Below, in pieces: positions 26,922 through 34,539 of a DNA stretch of 64,000 nucleotides. Both the position numbers and the translations under genes were made by a program. Within the stretch, counting starts at the first letter, position 1, and every line of letters starts with the position of its first letter. The DNA comes from JACDER01 sp963717765 (lineage in GTDB: Bacteria; Actinomycetota; Thermoleophilia; Gaiellales; Gaiellaceae): assembly GCA_963717765.1 (NCBI GenBank), contig CAVQWX010000004.1, forward strand, positions 186,001 through 250,000, in the 5' to 3' direction. Below the pieces are notes generated by a model. That model did no database searches. It worked only from the letters and a program-made list of their open reading frames with translations, and had not been told where the DNA came from.

Positions 26922-28628
26922 ATGGCCAGCGAGTTCCAGGTCAGCGGAAACAACGCTTCGGCTCCTTTCACGCTGAGGATCTTTCGCGGCGACGGGATGG
27001 CCCTGCTCGCGATGAACTGGCGCGGCGGCGAGCCGCCCGAGGACTTCGTGGGCTTCGCCATCGGCTACAAGGAGCCGGGCGGCGACCGCTACTACCTCTT
27101 GAAGAACCGGCTGGCGTTTCCCACGCCGGACGGCAGCGTGAACGCGACCACGCTGGAGACGAACCTTTCGCCGATCCAGATGTTCCGCTGGGTCCACTTC
27201 CCGCGGAACGCTGACCTTGCCGGCGCGTTCCAGTACCAGGTCACTCCGGTCTTCATGAACGCGTTCGACGAGCTCAGCTACGGCGATCCTCAGGAGGCGG
27301 CGGTCGAGCTGCGGCGCGAGACGTATCCGGGCAAGTTGAACGTCGCCTTCACGCGCGGGTTCGTCTCGTCGCAGGCCTTCGTGGATCGGTATGAGTCCGC
27401 CGGGCCGATCTCGAAGCTGCTGCCGGCCAAGGCCGCCGACGGCCTCACCTTCACGCCGACGCATCCGAAGGCAGCCGAAGCCCTGGCGTGGATGGGGTTC
27501 GAGGCGCGGAGCGCCATCCTCGCCGTCCTCGACCAGGCGCTCGCCGAGAAGAAGGCCCAGGTGCGAGTGGTCGCGTACGACCTGAACGAGCCGGAGGTCG
27601 TGACCCGGCTCGAGCAGCTGGGGGACCGGGTGAAGGTGATCATCGACAACAGCGGCGACCACGGCGGGCCCGACTCCGCGGAGACGGCCGCCGAGGCTCG
27701 CCTCGCCGCCTCCGCCGGGACCGAAAACGTGAAGCGGCAGAAGATGAAGAAGCTGCAGCACAACAAGACGATCGTGGTTGACGGTCCGAAGACCAAGACC
27801 GTCGTGTGCGGATCGACGAACTTCAGCTGGCGGGGGTTCTTCGTCCAGTCGAACCACGCGGTCGTGCTGGAGGGCAGCGCGGCGATCGCACCATTCCTCG
27901 CGGCTTTCGACGGCTACTGGGAGACGCCGGCGAGCTTCGGCGACACCGACTCGGCGAAGTGGCGGAGCCTCGGCCTTGCCGGCATCGACGCCCGGGTCGC
28001 CTTCTCGCCGCACGCCCCTTCGAACGAGCTCCTCGCGACGATCGCCGAGGACATCGAGAAGCACACCACCTCCTCGCTCTTCTACTCGCTCGCATTTCTG
28101 TACCAGACGCCCGGTCCCATTCAGGACGCGATCAAGTCCGTCTCGGAGCGGACGGACCGCTTCTCGTATGGGATCTCGGACCGCAAGGTCGGTGGCCTCG
28201 ACCTCCAGAACCCCGACGGCAACGTCTCGCCCGTCTATCCCTCCGAGCTGACCGAAGACGCTCCGCCTCCCTTCAAGCAGGAGCCGAAAGGAGGGGGCGG
28301 GATCCGGATGCATCACAAGTTTGTGGTAATCGACTTCGACAAGCCGACCGCCCGCGTCTACCTCGGCTCGTACAACTTCTCGAACCCTGCGGATACCCAG
28401 AACGGCGAAAACCTGCTCCTCATCCGGAACCGGCGCATCGCCGTCTCCTTCACGGTGGAGGCGCTCAGGATCTTCGACCACTACAGCTTCCGGCTCGCGC
28501 AGAAGAAGGCGACGGCGAAGAAGCCGCTCGTCCTTGCCCGGTCGCCGCACAAGGCGGGCGACAAGCCGTGGTGGGACCGCCACTACACGGATCCCCACAA
28601 GATCCGCGACCGGAAGCTCTTCGCCTAG
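26922..28628 (+). CDS. Phospholipase D-like (HKD) protein
   Basis: 568 residues, no signal peptide. Two HKD motifs: LQHNKTIVVD with GSTNFSWRGFF downstream (about residues 280-305) and MHHKFVVIDF with GSYNFSNPAD (about 464-490). These form the two-lobed active site of the PLD superfamily, which includes phospholipases, nucleases and transphosphatidylases. The N-terminal 150 residues are an extra domain (IFRGDGMALLAMNWRGGEPPED) seen in cytosolic bacterial PLD-like proteins. Substrate unknown. The gene has its own promoter and ends convergently with the lipoprotein gene 6 bases away. Confidence 0.85.
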   Translation: MASEFQVSGNNASAPFTLRIFRGDGMALLAMNWRGGEPPEDFVGFAIGYKEPGGDRYYLLKNRLAFPTPDGSVNATTLETNLSPIQMFRWVHFPRNADLAGAFQYQVTPVFMNAFDELSYGDPQEAAVELRRETYPGKLNVAFTRGFVSSQAFVDRYESAGPISKLLPAKAADGLTFTPTHPKAAEALAWMGFEARSAILAVLDQALAEKKAQVRVVAYDLNEPEVVTRLEQLGDRVKVIIDNSGDHGGPDSAETAAEARLAASAGTENVKRQKMKKLQHNKTIVVDGPKTKTVVCGSTNFSWRGFFVQSNHAVVLEGSAAIAPFLAAFDGYWETPASFGDTDSAKWRSLGLAGIDARVAFSPHAPSNELLATIAEDIEKHTTSSLFYSLAFLYQTPGPIQDAIKSVSERTDRFSYGISDRKVGGLDLQNPDGNVSPVYPSELTEDAPPPFKQEPKGGGGIRMHHKFVVIDFDKPTARVYLGSYNFSNPADTQNGENLLLIRNRRIAVSFTVEALRIFDHYSFRLAQKKATAKKPLVLARSPHKAGDKPWWDRHYTDPHKIRDRKLFA

Positions 28629-28634
28629 GAAGAG

Positions 28635-29159
28635 CTAAGCCTTCGTCGTCGGCGTCGCCGTGCCGGGACACACCCCGGCCTTGTACTCCAGGAAGTTCTC
28701 CTTCGTCAGGATCCAGGTCCAGCGGCCGTCCACGGGGATCACGTGGTAGGTGTCCTTCACGGTCACCGGCCGCGGGATTCCGGGTGAGTCGACGGAGACC
28801 CTGAGCGTGACGGCCTTGCTCGCCACCGAATCCTTCTCGCCGGCGATCAGCACCGGCTCGTTCTTTATTCGAACGACGGAGACCTTGATCAGCCGCCCCG
28901 GGAAAACAGTGAGGTTCTCGCAGCGCACGTAGACCTTCTGCGGGGCCACCTGCTGGTGCAGCGGGTGGAGGCTCTTCCAGGCGAGGTCGTACTGTCCGGT
29001 CGCCTTCTGTCGGATCAGCGACGTCATGAAAAGACCCGGCGCCTGCGCGGGCGCGCCCGCGTCGCTCGACCCGCTCGACCCGCCGCCACAGCCCGCGACC
29101 ACGAGAATCGCGGCACCGAGAATCGTTATGGGGAGAGCGCGCAGCACGGGGGCGGACAT
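28635..29159 (-). CDS. Predicted lipoprotein
   Basis: About 174 residues from ATG 29159; a TTG two codons upstream is possible. Signal peptide with lipobox: ILGAAILVVAGC, then a Gly/Ser linker. The mature part (LFMTSLIRQKATGQYDLAWKSLHPLHQQ and later DTYHVIPVDGRWTWILTKEN) resembles NTF2-like or DUF4878-like small extracellular domains, but I do not assign a family. On the minus strand TAGAGT lies 5 bases before the ATG. Divergent from the TetR gene with about 60 bases between. Confidence 0.7.
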   Translation of the reverse strand: MSAPVLRALPITILGAAILVVAGCGGGSSGSSDAGAPAQAPGLFMTSLIRQKATGQYDLAWKSLHPLHQQVAPQKVYVRCENLTVFPGRLIKVSVVRIKNEPVLIAGEKDSVASKAVTLRVSVDSPGIPRPVTVKDTYHVIPVDGRWTWILTKENFLEYKAGVCPGTATPTTKA

Positions 29160-29205
29160 CGACAACTCTACCGCCGTCCACGATGGATGGATCTCTCCAT
29201 GCGGT

Positions 29206-29211
29206 TACGAT
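29206..29211 (+). promoter_or_regulatory. -10 box, leaderless (TACGAT, N8, GTG)
   Basis: TACGAT lies 8 bases before the GTG at 29220. Confidence 0.45.
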
Positions 29212-29219
29212 GAGCCGCC

Positions 29220-29816
29220 GTGCCTGAGGACAAGCGGCAACTCATCCTGGATGCGGCCGTCCGGGTTTTCGCCCGCAAGGGCTACCACACGAGCCGCGTC
29301 GGCGACATCGCCGAAGAGGCGGGCGTCGCGCATGGCCTCCTCTACCACTACTTCAAGTCCAAGGACGAGCTGCTCGAGACGATCTTCAGCAACACCTGGA
29401 CGCTGATGCTCGAGGCGATCAGCGGCGTCGAGTCGCTGGACGAGCCGGCGCGGGAAACCCTGCGCAAGGTCTCGGCGATCGTGCTTCGCGCCTGGCGGGA
29501 CACGCCGGACATCGTGCGCGTCCTCGTCCGCGAGGTGACGCGCAGCCCGCACCTCCAGCAGGAGATCGGCGAGACGGAGCAGGCGTTTGCCGCGCTCGAG
29601 CGCGTGATCCGGAAGGGCCAGCAGGCGGGCGAGTTCCGCGCGGACGTCGAGCCGCGCTTCGCGAGCTTCATCTTCTACGGCGCGCTCGAGGAGATCCTCA
29701 CGGGCTGGGTCATGGGTCAGCTGCCGGACACCGAGGAGGATGTCCGGCTGGCCGAGCGGACGGTCGTCGAGATGCTCTGCGACGGGCTGCTCGCCGCGTC
29801 TCCGGCGCGCGCGTAA
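29220..29816 (+). CDS. TetR-family transcriptional regulator
   Basis: 198 residues. N-terminal TetR helix-turn-helix: KRQLILDAAVRVFARKGYHT, VGDIAEEAGVAHGLLYHYF and KSKDELLETIF (residues 5-50). The C-terminal ligand domain has SIxxALEEILTGWVM-type helices as in TetR_C regulators of fatty-acid or efflux genes. The effector is unknown. The stop TAA is also the first bases of the -10 box of the next gene (29814-29819), so the two genes can be transcribed separately. It may regulate the Yip1 gene or the divergent lipoprotein; that is inference. Confidence 0.9.
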   Translation: MPEDKRQLILDAAVRVFARKGYHTSRVGDIAEEAGVAHGLLYHYFKSKDELLETIFSNTWTLMLEAISGVESLDEPARETLRKVSAIVLRAWRDTPDIVRVLVREVTRSPHLQQEIGETEQAFAALERVIRKGQQAGEFRADVEPRFASFIFYGALEEILTGWVMGQLPDTEEDVRLAERTVVEMLCDGLLAASPARA

Positions 29817-29819
29817 CCT
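29814..29819 (+). promoter_or_regulatory. -10 box, leaderless (TAACCT, N7, ATG)
   Basis: TAACCT starts with the TAA stop of the TetR gene and ends 7 bases before the ATG at 29827. Confidence 0.5.
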
Positions 29820-29826
29820 GGGACGC

Positions 29827-30480
29827 ATGGCGACGGCCGAAGTCGCGCACGACTCCCAGCGCGCTTGGTGGCTGCGCGCGGTTCTGGTGCTGCAGAACCC
29901 GCGTCCGGTGTTCCTCGCCCTCCGCGACCAGTCGCAGGAGGCCGAGGACGCTCGTTCCGAGCCGGCCACCGCGCTGGTCTTCCTGGGCGGGATCGCCGGC
30001 GTCCTCCTCGCCCCGGCCTTCGGGCGCCTCTACGACGACTACGCGCTCGACGCGCTCGACGTCCTTGTCATCGTGATCTTCGCCGGGAGCATCTACGGCT
30101 TCTTCAGCTACTACGTGCTCGGCTGGACGCTCTCACTCGGGATCCGCGCGCTGGGAGGCAACGAGCGGGCGAAGCACTGCCGCCATGTGCTGGCCTTCTC
30201 GCTCACCCCGCTCGTCCTCACGCTGCTGCTCGTCTGGCCGTTGCGTCTGGCGGTGTACGGCGGCGACGTCTTCAGATCGGGAGGAGCCGATGGGCGCGTG
30301 GGCGGGGAGTTCCTGCGCTGGCTCTGTGTCGCAGGCGCCGTATGGTCCATCGGCCTGCTTGTCTACGGCGTCAGGACCGTCTTCCGCTTCGACTGGTTCC
30401 GCGCCTTCGGCGCGAGCATCTTCGCCGTGGCGCTAGTGGGGCTGGTGCTCGCGCTCTGGTCGGTGCTCCCCACGAAATAG
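29827..30480 (+). CDS. Yip1-domain membrane protein
   Basis: 217 residues. A soluble N-terminus (WWLRAVLVLQNPRPVFLALRD) is followed by about five membrane helices: ALVFLGGIAGVLLAP, LDVLVIVIFAGSIYGFFSYYVLGWTL, VLAFSLTPLVLTLLLVWPL, WLCVAGAVWSIGLLVYGVRTVF and ASIFAVALVGLVLALW. The NPRPVF start and the HVLAFSLTPL segment are typical of the Yip1/YIF1-like DUF in bacteria, whose role is unknown. The last 48 bases overlap the convergent panB gene. Confidence 0.75.
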   Translation: MATAEVAHDSQRAWWLRAVLVLQNPRPVFLALRDQSQEAEDARSEPATALVFLGGIAGVLLAPAFGRLYDDYALDALDVLVIVIFAGSIYGFFSYYVLGWTLSLGIRALGGNERAKHCRHVLAFSLTPLVLTLLLVWPLRLAVYGGDVFRSGGADGRVGGEFLRWLCVAGAVWSIGLLVYGVRTVFRFDWFRAFGASIFAVALVGLVLALWSVLPTK

Positions 30481-31317
30481 CTCCAGCTCGCCGGCCGGCA
30501 TCTCGTAGGTGTGCTCGTCCTCCGGGAACACGCCCTTGCGGACCTCGTCCGCGTATGCCTCGAGCGCGTCGCGGATCTCGCGCGAGAGGTTGGCATAGCG
30601 TTTGACGAAACGCGGGAGGTGCCCCTCAGTCAGGCCGAGCAGGTCGTGGTAGACGAGCACCTGGCCGTCGCAGTCGCGGCCGGCGCCGATCCCGATGGTC
30701 GGCACGTGGAGCCGTTCGGTGATCTCGGCCGCGACCGGCGCCGGGACGGCCTCGAGGACGACCGCGAAGCAGCCGGCGTCCTCGAGCGCGAGCGCGTCCT
30801 CGACGAGCGCGCGCGCGGCCTCGGCGGTCTTGCCCTGGGTCTTGAAGCCGCCGAGCATCGTGGCTGACTGCGGCGTCAGGCCGATGTGCCCCATGACCGG
30901 GATGCCGGCGCCGACGATCGCGCGCACGCGGGTGAGCGACGGCCCGGCGCCCTCGAGCTTGACCGCGTCCGTCCGCGCCTCCTTGAAGAAGCGGATCGCG
31001 TTGCGGACGGCGTCCTCGTCGGAGACCTGGTACGAGCCGAAAGGCATGTCCCCGACCACGATGGGCCGCCGGGCGGCGCGGGCGACCGTGCGCGCGAGGA
31101 AGACCATCTCGTCCATCGTCACCGGAACGGTCGTGCCGTCGTACCCGAGCACGACCATCGCGGCCGTGTCCCCGACGAGGATGAGATCGATGCCGGCGTC
31201 CTCCGCGAACCGCGCCCCCGGCGCGTCGTAGGCTGTGACCATCACGATCCTGTCGCCGCGCCGCTTCATCGCGGCAAGCTCCGGCAGCGGAAGCTTGCCC
31301 TTCGGGACTGCGCTCAT
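30433..31317 (-). CDS. panB: 3-methyl-2-oxobutanoate hydroxymethyltransferase
   Basis: 294 residues. First step of pantothenate synthesis: transfer of a hydroxymethyl group from methylene-tetrahydrofolate to 2-oxoisovalerate. Family hallmarks: VMVTAYDAPGARFAEDAGID, VGDTAAMVVLGYDGTTPVT-like region, DMPFGSYQVS, VKLEGAG, GHIGLTPQS, and GIGAGRDCDGQVLVYHDLLGL. The ATG at 31317 overlaps the panC stop (ATGA), so panC and panB are coupled. The C-terminus runs about 48 bases into the convergent Yip1 gene and is slightly longer than usual. Confidence 0.95.
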   Translation of the reverse strand: MSAVPKGKLPLPELAAMKRRGDRIVMVTAYDAPGARFAEDAGIDLILVGDTAAMVVLGYDGTTVPVTMDEMVFLARTVARAARRPIVVGDMPFGSYQVSDEDAVRNAIRFFKEARTDAVKLEGAGPSLTRVRAIVGAGIPVMGHIGLTPQSATMLGGFKTQGKTAEAARALVEDALALEDAGCFAVVLEAVPAPVAAEITERLHVPTIGIGAGRDCDGQVLVYHDLLGLTEGHLPRFVKRYANLSREIRDALEAYADEVRKGVFPEDEHTYEMPAGELELFRGEHRPEREHQPH

Positions 31318-32066
31318 GTCCGTGCTCCTTTCTCGAGGACGACGTTGTCGATCAACCGGGTCGTACCGACGCGAACGGCCGCGGCAAGCACGCGCGGCTC
31401 GAAGTCGGCTTCTTCGAAGTAGTCGACTTCCAGCCCGTTCAGCAGCGAGCGGTCGCGGGCCTGCAGCGCGCGCGGAAGCGCGAGCGCGGCCTGGCGCTCC
31501 TCGGGCGAGAGGTACGCGTTGCGGGAGGAGAGCGCGAGCCCGTCCTCCTCGCGCACGGTGGGGAGGACGCGGATCTCTAGATCGAGATCGAGATCGCGCA
31601 CCATCCGCTTGAGCACCGCGACCTGCTGCGCGTCCTTCTGACCGAAGTACGCGCGGCGCGGCCGGACGATGTTGAAGAGCTTGAGGCACACGGTGGCGAC
31701 GCCCCGGAAGTGGCCGGGACGGGCAGCGCCCTCGAGCGGCTTCGACACCTCCTCCACCTCCACCCAGGTCTGGAACCCCGGCGGGTAGAGCTCGTCCCGC
31801 GGCGGCGCGAACAGGAAGTCGGCTCCCTCGGCCTCCGCCTGTGCCGAGTCATGCGTCTCGTCGCGCGGATAGCGAGAAAGATCTTCCCCCTGCCCGAACT
31901 GCGCCGGGTTGACGAATAGGCTCACCACGATGAGGTCGTTCTCGGCGCGCGCGGCGCGGATGAGCGACAAGTGCCCTTCGTGGAAGGCCCCCATCGTCGG
32001 CACGAAGCCCGGCCGGTCCTCGCCCAGCTCGGCGCGCAGCTCGGAGATCGTGCGCACGGTCTTCAT
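31314..32066 (-). CDS. panC: Pantothenate synthetase
   Basis: 250 residues, a little short of the usual 280. It joins pantoate and beta-alanine with ATP. Motifs: VPTMGAFHEGHLSLIRAAR (HxGH nucleotide site), SLFVNPAQFGQGEDLSRYPR, PGHFRGVATVCLKLFNIV, YFGQKDAQQ, and REEDGLALSSRN. The short C-terminal dimer domain accounts for the reduced length. The ATG at 32066 overlaps the upstream DUF2520 stop (ATGA). Confidence 0.96.
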   Translation of the reverse strand: MKTVRTISELRAELGEDRPGFVPTMGAFHEGHLSLIRAARAENDLIVVSLFVNPAQFGQGEDLSRYPRDETHDSAQAEAEGADFLFAPPRDELYPPGFQTWVEVEEVSKPLEGAARPGHFRGVATVCLKLFNIVRPRRAYFGQKDAQQVAVLKRMVRDLDLDLEIRVLPTVREEDGLALSSRNAYLSPEERQAALALPRALQARDRSLLNGLEVDYFEEADFEPRVLAAAVRVGTTRLIDNVVLEKGART

Positions 32067-32737
32067 CGGACCAGCATTGCCTCGGTCGTTTCGGCGAGCT
32101 CGCGGTACAGCCGCCCGAGCTCCGGCGTGCGCTCGTCGATCGCCGCCAGGTGTCGTTCGATCGTCCCGCGGTCTCCCCGGATGAAGGGGCCGGTCGGCAC
32201 GAAGCCGTTCTCCATCGTGCGTCGCATGAGCGGCTCGAGCGCCTCCGGCGGCGCGCCGGCGGCGGTCATCAGGTCCGCGGCGGCGTCGTGGAGGGTCACC
32301 ATGAACGTGGCGGCGAACACGGCTCCGGCGTGGTAGAGCGACCGGTCTGCGTCGGCGAGCTCGAAGGGCTGCAGGCCAAGCGTCTCGGCGAGCTCGAAGC
32401 CGTGCTCGAGCGCTTCGTCGGACTCGCCGGTGACGGCGGCCCAGGCTCCGTCGAGCTGCTCTGGCCCGCGCTCGAGCGTGAAAGTCTGCAGCGGGTGGAC
32501 GCTGAAGCGCCGCGTATGCGGGTCGAGCGCGGACAGCGGAGTTCCGCCGCTCGTGTGCGCGATCCACGGCCCAGGCTCGAACTCCCGCGCCACCTCGGGG
32601 ATCGCCGCGTCCGGGATGCAGAGCAACACGAGCTCCGCTCCGTCCTCGCGCAGCTCGACACCGCGCTCGCCGAGCCGAGCGGAGACGGCCGAGCCGACGC
32701 GGCCGGAGCCGATCACGTGAACGCTTTCGATTCTCAT
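32063..32737 (-). CDS. Rossmann-fold DUF2520 protein
   Basis: 224 residues. An N-terminal dinucleotide-binding fold (VHVIGSGRVGSAVSARL, then LVLLCIPDAAIPEVA) is followed by a helical DUF2520 half (AGAVFAATFMVTLHDAAADLM, LMRRTMENGF). The HTSGGTPL and FSVHPLQTF segments are typical of the family. The fold is that of ketopantoate reductase and pyrroline carboxylate reductase. It is coupled to panC and panB, and no panE is in the operon, so it may supply NADPH-dependent ketopantoate reduction; that role is inference from context. Confidence 0.88.
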   Translation of the reverse strand: MRIESVHVIGSGRVGSAVSARLGERGVELREDGAELVLLCIPDAAIPEVAREFEPGPWIAHTSGGTPLSALDPHTRRFSVHPLQTFTLERGPEQLDGAWAAVTGESDEALEHGFELAETLGLQPFELADADRSLYHAGAVFAATFMVTLHDAAADLMTAAGAPPEALEPLMRRTMENGFVPTGPFIRGDRGTIERHLAAIDERTPELGRLYRELAETTEAMLVR

Positions 32738-32777
32738 CTCGCTCCAGTTCCGTAGCGGATACCGGGCTGGCAGAAGT

Positions 32778-32861
32778 CTACTCTCCGCGCTCGACCCGGG
32801 CGCCCACGATTTCCTGCGCGTACCGGAGCGCGAGCTCCTCGATCTCCGGATCGGTGGTCAC
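32778..32861 (-). CDS. Possible 27-residue protein
   Basis: A GTG at 32861 overlapping the stop of the upstream broken hydrolase (GTGA) opens a frame of 27 residues, MTTDPEIEELALRYAQEIVG and a basic-acidic tail, ending at TAG 32778-32780. Third positions are almost all G or C and the peptide is an amphipathic helix. No family is known. It could be a coupled small protein or a relic of the hydrolase region. Confidence 0.35.
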   Translation of the reverse strand: MTTDPEIEELALRYAQEIVGARVERGE

Positions 32862-33040
32862 GCAGGCATCTTGTCCTCCTCTGTGGGTGCGATCTGCCGA
32901 ACGAGCTCGCCGCCCCCACCGGCGATCGCCCGCTGGACCGGGCCCGGCCCGTCACCGTCCCAGAAGGACGCCAGCAGCTTCTCGCCGTCCTCGTGTCGGA
33001 AGTCGTTGATCACGTCGACGAGCAGCAGCGCGTCCTTCAT
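32858..33040 (-). pseudogene. Decayed isochorismatase-like hydrolase
   Basis: About 60 residues. The start MKDALLLVDVINDFRHEDGEKL contains the first catalytic Asp of cysteine hydrolases of the isochorismatase family. It then passes to GGGGELVRQIAPTEEDKMPA, which resembles the segment before the catalytic Lys (ELVxxLAPxxxDxxxxKxxxSAF). About 50 residues between and all of the catalytic Cys half are missing. An internal deletion plus C-terminal loss is the simplest reading. ATG 33040 or GTG 33046 could start it. Confidence 0.55.
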
Positions 33041-33074
33041 CGTCACCCGGCTCTGTACCCGCCGGAGGGTCGAC

Positions 33075-33080
33075 TACACT
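33075..33080 (+). promoter_or_regulatory. -10 box, near-leaderless (TACACT, N9, ATG)
   Basis: TACACT, the same hexamer as at uvrA, lies 9 bases before the ATG at 33090. Confidence 0.4.
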
Positions 33081-33089
33081 GCCGAGGCG

Positions 33090-33305
33090 ATGCCGATCTA
33101 CGAGTACGTGTGCATGGAGTGCGAGTCGCACTTCGAGGAGCTCGTCGGGGTTTCGGAGCCGGATCCGGATTGCCCAGACTGCGAGGCCTCGAACGTGCGC
33201 AGGCAGTTCTCCGTGTTCGCGGCTCACGGCACCGCCGCGCAGCCCAGCTACGGCCAGACGGCGGCAGGTGGAGGTTGTTGCGGCGGTTCGTGTGGCTGCG
33301 GCTGA
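33090..33305 (+). CDS. FmdB-family zinc ribbon protein
   Basis: 71 residues beginning MPIYEYVCMECESHFEELV with a second pair DCPDCEA: the four cysteines of the CxxC...CxxC zinc ribbon of FmdB/CxxC_CXXC_SSSS proteins. The tail is Gly/Cys-rich (GGGCCGGSCGCG), as in many actinobacterial members. The function is unknown; the family was named from a putative formamidase regulator. Confidence 0.9.
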   Translation: MPIYEYVCMECESHFEELVGVSEPDPDCPDCEASNVRRQFSVFAAHGTAAQPSYGQTAAGGGCCGGSCGCG

Positions 33306-33329
33306 CGCGCACTGGCCGTCGTCGTCTCC

Positions 33330-33440
33330 AGCCGGGCAAAGCCCGGCTTCGCCGCCGACTGAGGCCGCTGAGCGTGGCGATGCTCTCCGGTCCCGTGTTG
33401 CTCACACTGTGCCCTCCGGCCTCACCGCGTCAGCGGCCTC
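33330..33440. repeat. Hairpin and long-range inverted repeat before the glycosylase gene
   Basis: AGCCGGGC (33330-33337) and GCCCGGCT (33341-33348) form an 8-base hairpin with loop AAA. GAGGCCGCTGA (33361-33371) and TCAGCGGCCTC (33430-33440) are a perfect 11-base inverted repeat 58 bases apart, ending 13 bases before the GTG at 33454. There is no T-run, so termination is uncertain; a leader structure controlling the glycosylase is possible. Confidence 0.45.
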
Positions 33441-33453
33441 CCAGAGCACGCCA

Positions 33454-34089
33454 GTGGACACTGAGCTAGAGGCCTACGCGGCGCAGGTCGCCGGCTGCAC
33501 GCGCTGCCGGCTTGCCGAGACGCGGACGCAGGTCGTCTTCGGCGTGGGGAACCCAGCGGCCGACCTGATGTTCGTCGGCGAGGCGCCCGGCTTCCACGAA
33601 GACAAGCAGGGCTTCCCCTTCGTCGGCCAGGCCGGAAAGCTGCTGGACCGGCTGCTCGGCGGGATCGGACTGTCGCGCGCCGACGTCTATATCGCGAACA
33701 CGCTGATGTGCAGACCTCCCGGCAACCGTGATCCGATGCCGGACGAGATCCAGTCCTGCGAGCCGCATCTCTTTAGGAAGATCGCCCTGATCGAGCCCAA
33801 GGTCGTGGCGACGCTCGGCAACTTCGCTACCAAGCTCCTCTCCGGCAAGCAGACCGGGATCACTCGTGTCCACGGCCAGGAGCAGCGCACGACGCTCGGC
33901 GGCCGCGACGTGCTCCTGTACCCGCTCTACCACCCTGCGGCCGCGCTCTACACGCCGGCGATGCTGACCGTGCTCGAGCAGGACTTCTCGCGCTTGCCCG
34001 ACCTGCTCGGCCGCGAGGCCGTGCCTGAGCCGGTCGAGCTCGAGCCGCTGGTCGTGCCCGAGCCCGCCGTCCAGCTCGGCCTGTTCTAG
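33454..34089 (+). CDS. Uracil-DNA glycosylase, family 4 (Fe-S type)
   Basis: 211 residues from GTG 33454 (VDTELEAYAAQVAGC). Cysteines of the 4Fe-4S cluster: CTRC near the N-terminus, then LMCRPPGN and IQSCEPHL. Motif 1 MFVGEAPGFHEDKQGFPFVGQAG contains the family 4 water-activating region, and YHPAAAL is the DNA-binding His motif. It removes uracil from DNA to start base excision repair. The frame is open upstream to 33268, but there it overlaps FmdB and has no family match, so the later start is preferred. Confidence 0.9.
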   Translation: MDTELEAYAAQVAGCTRCRLAETRTQVVFGVGNPAADLMFVGEAPGFHEDKQGFPFVGQAGKLLDRLLGGIGLSRADVYIANTLMCRPPGNRDPMPDEIQSCEPHLFRKIALIEPKVVATLGNFATKLLSGKQTGITRVHGQEQRTTLGGRDVLLYPLYHPAAALYTPAMLTVLEQDFSRLPDLLGREAVPEPVELEPLVVPEPAVQLGLF

Positions 34090-34107
34090 CGCAGTCACGG
34101 CACGCGC

Positions 34108-34113
34108 TAGCGT
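34108..34113 (+). promoter_or_regulatory. -10 box, leaderless (TAGCGT, N6, GTG) of tsaE
   Basis: TAGCGT, identical to the box at 7165, lies 6 bases before the GTG at 34120. Confidence 0.5.
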
Positions 34114-34119
34114 GGCTCC

Positions 34120-34539
34120 GTGGAAGTCGAAACGACCTCTCCTGAGGAGACGGAGGCGATCGCCGCACGCGTCGCCGAGCGGCTGAAGCCCGGGGACGTG
34201 GTGACCGTCTCCGGCGAGCTCGGCTCCGGCAAGACGACGTTCGTGCGCGGCGCGGCTCGCAGGCTGGGGGTAACCGCGCGGGTCACGAGCCCCACCTTCA
34301 CCATCGGCAATCGGTACCGTGGATCGGTCGACGTGTCGCACCTCGACCTCTACCGTTTCGAGGGCGTGTCCGCTGCCGAATGGGGTGACCTCGAGCCGTA
34401 CTTCGACGGCGCGGTGTGCTTCGTCGAGTGGCCGGAAGCGGCGGCCGGCGCGCTCCCTCCCGTCCGGCTGCGCGTACGTTTGCGGCATATTGCGAATGGA
34501 AGGGCGATCGCGATCGAGGATGCTGATTCTGGCGTTTGA
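34120..34539 (+). CDS. tsaE: tRNA t6A synthesis ATPase TsaE
   Basis: 139 residues. Walker A GELGSGKTT (about 32-40), TSPTFTIGNRY switch region, HLDLYRFE and CFVEWPEAA: the full TsaE pattern. TsaE powers the TsaB-TsaD complex that puts threonylcarbamoyl on A37 of ANN-decoding tRNAs. First gene of the tsaE-tsaB-rimI-tsaD operon; tsaB begins 20 bases before its end. Confidence 0.94.
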   Translation: MEVETTSPEETEAIAARVAERLKPGDVVTVSGELGSGKTTFVRGAARRLGVTARVTSPTFTIGNRYRGSVDVSHLDLYRFEGVSAAEWGDLEPYFDGAVCFVEWPEAAAGALPPVRLRVRLRHIANGRAIAIEDADSGV

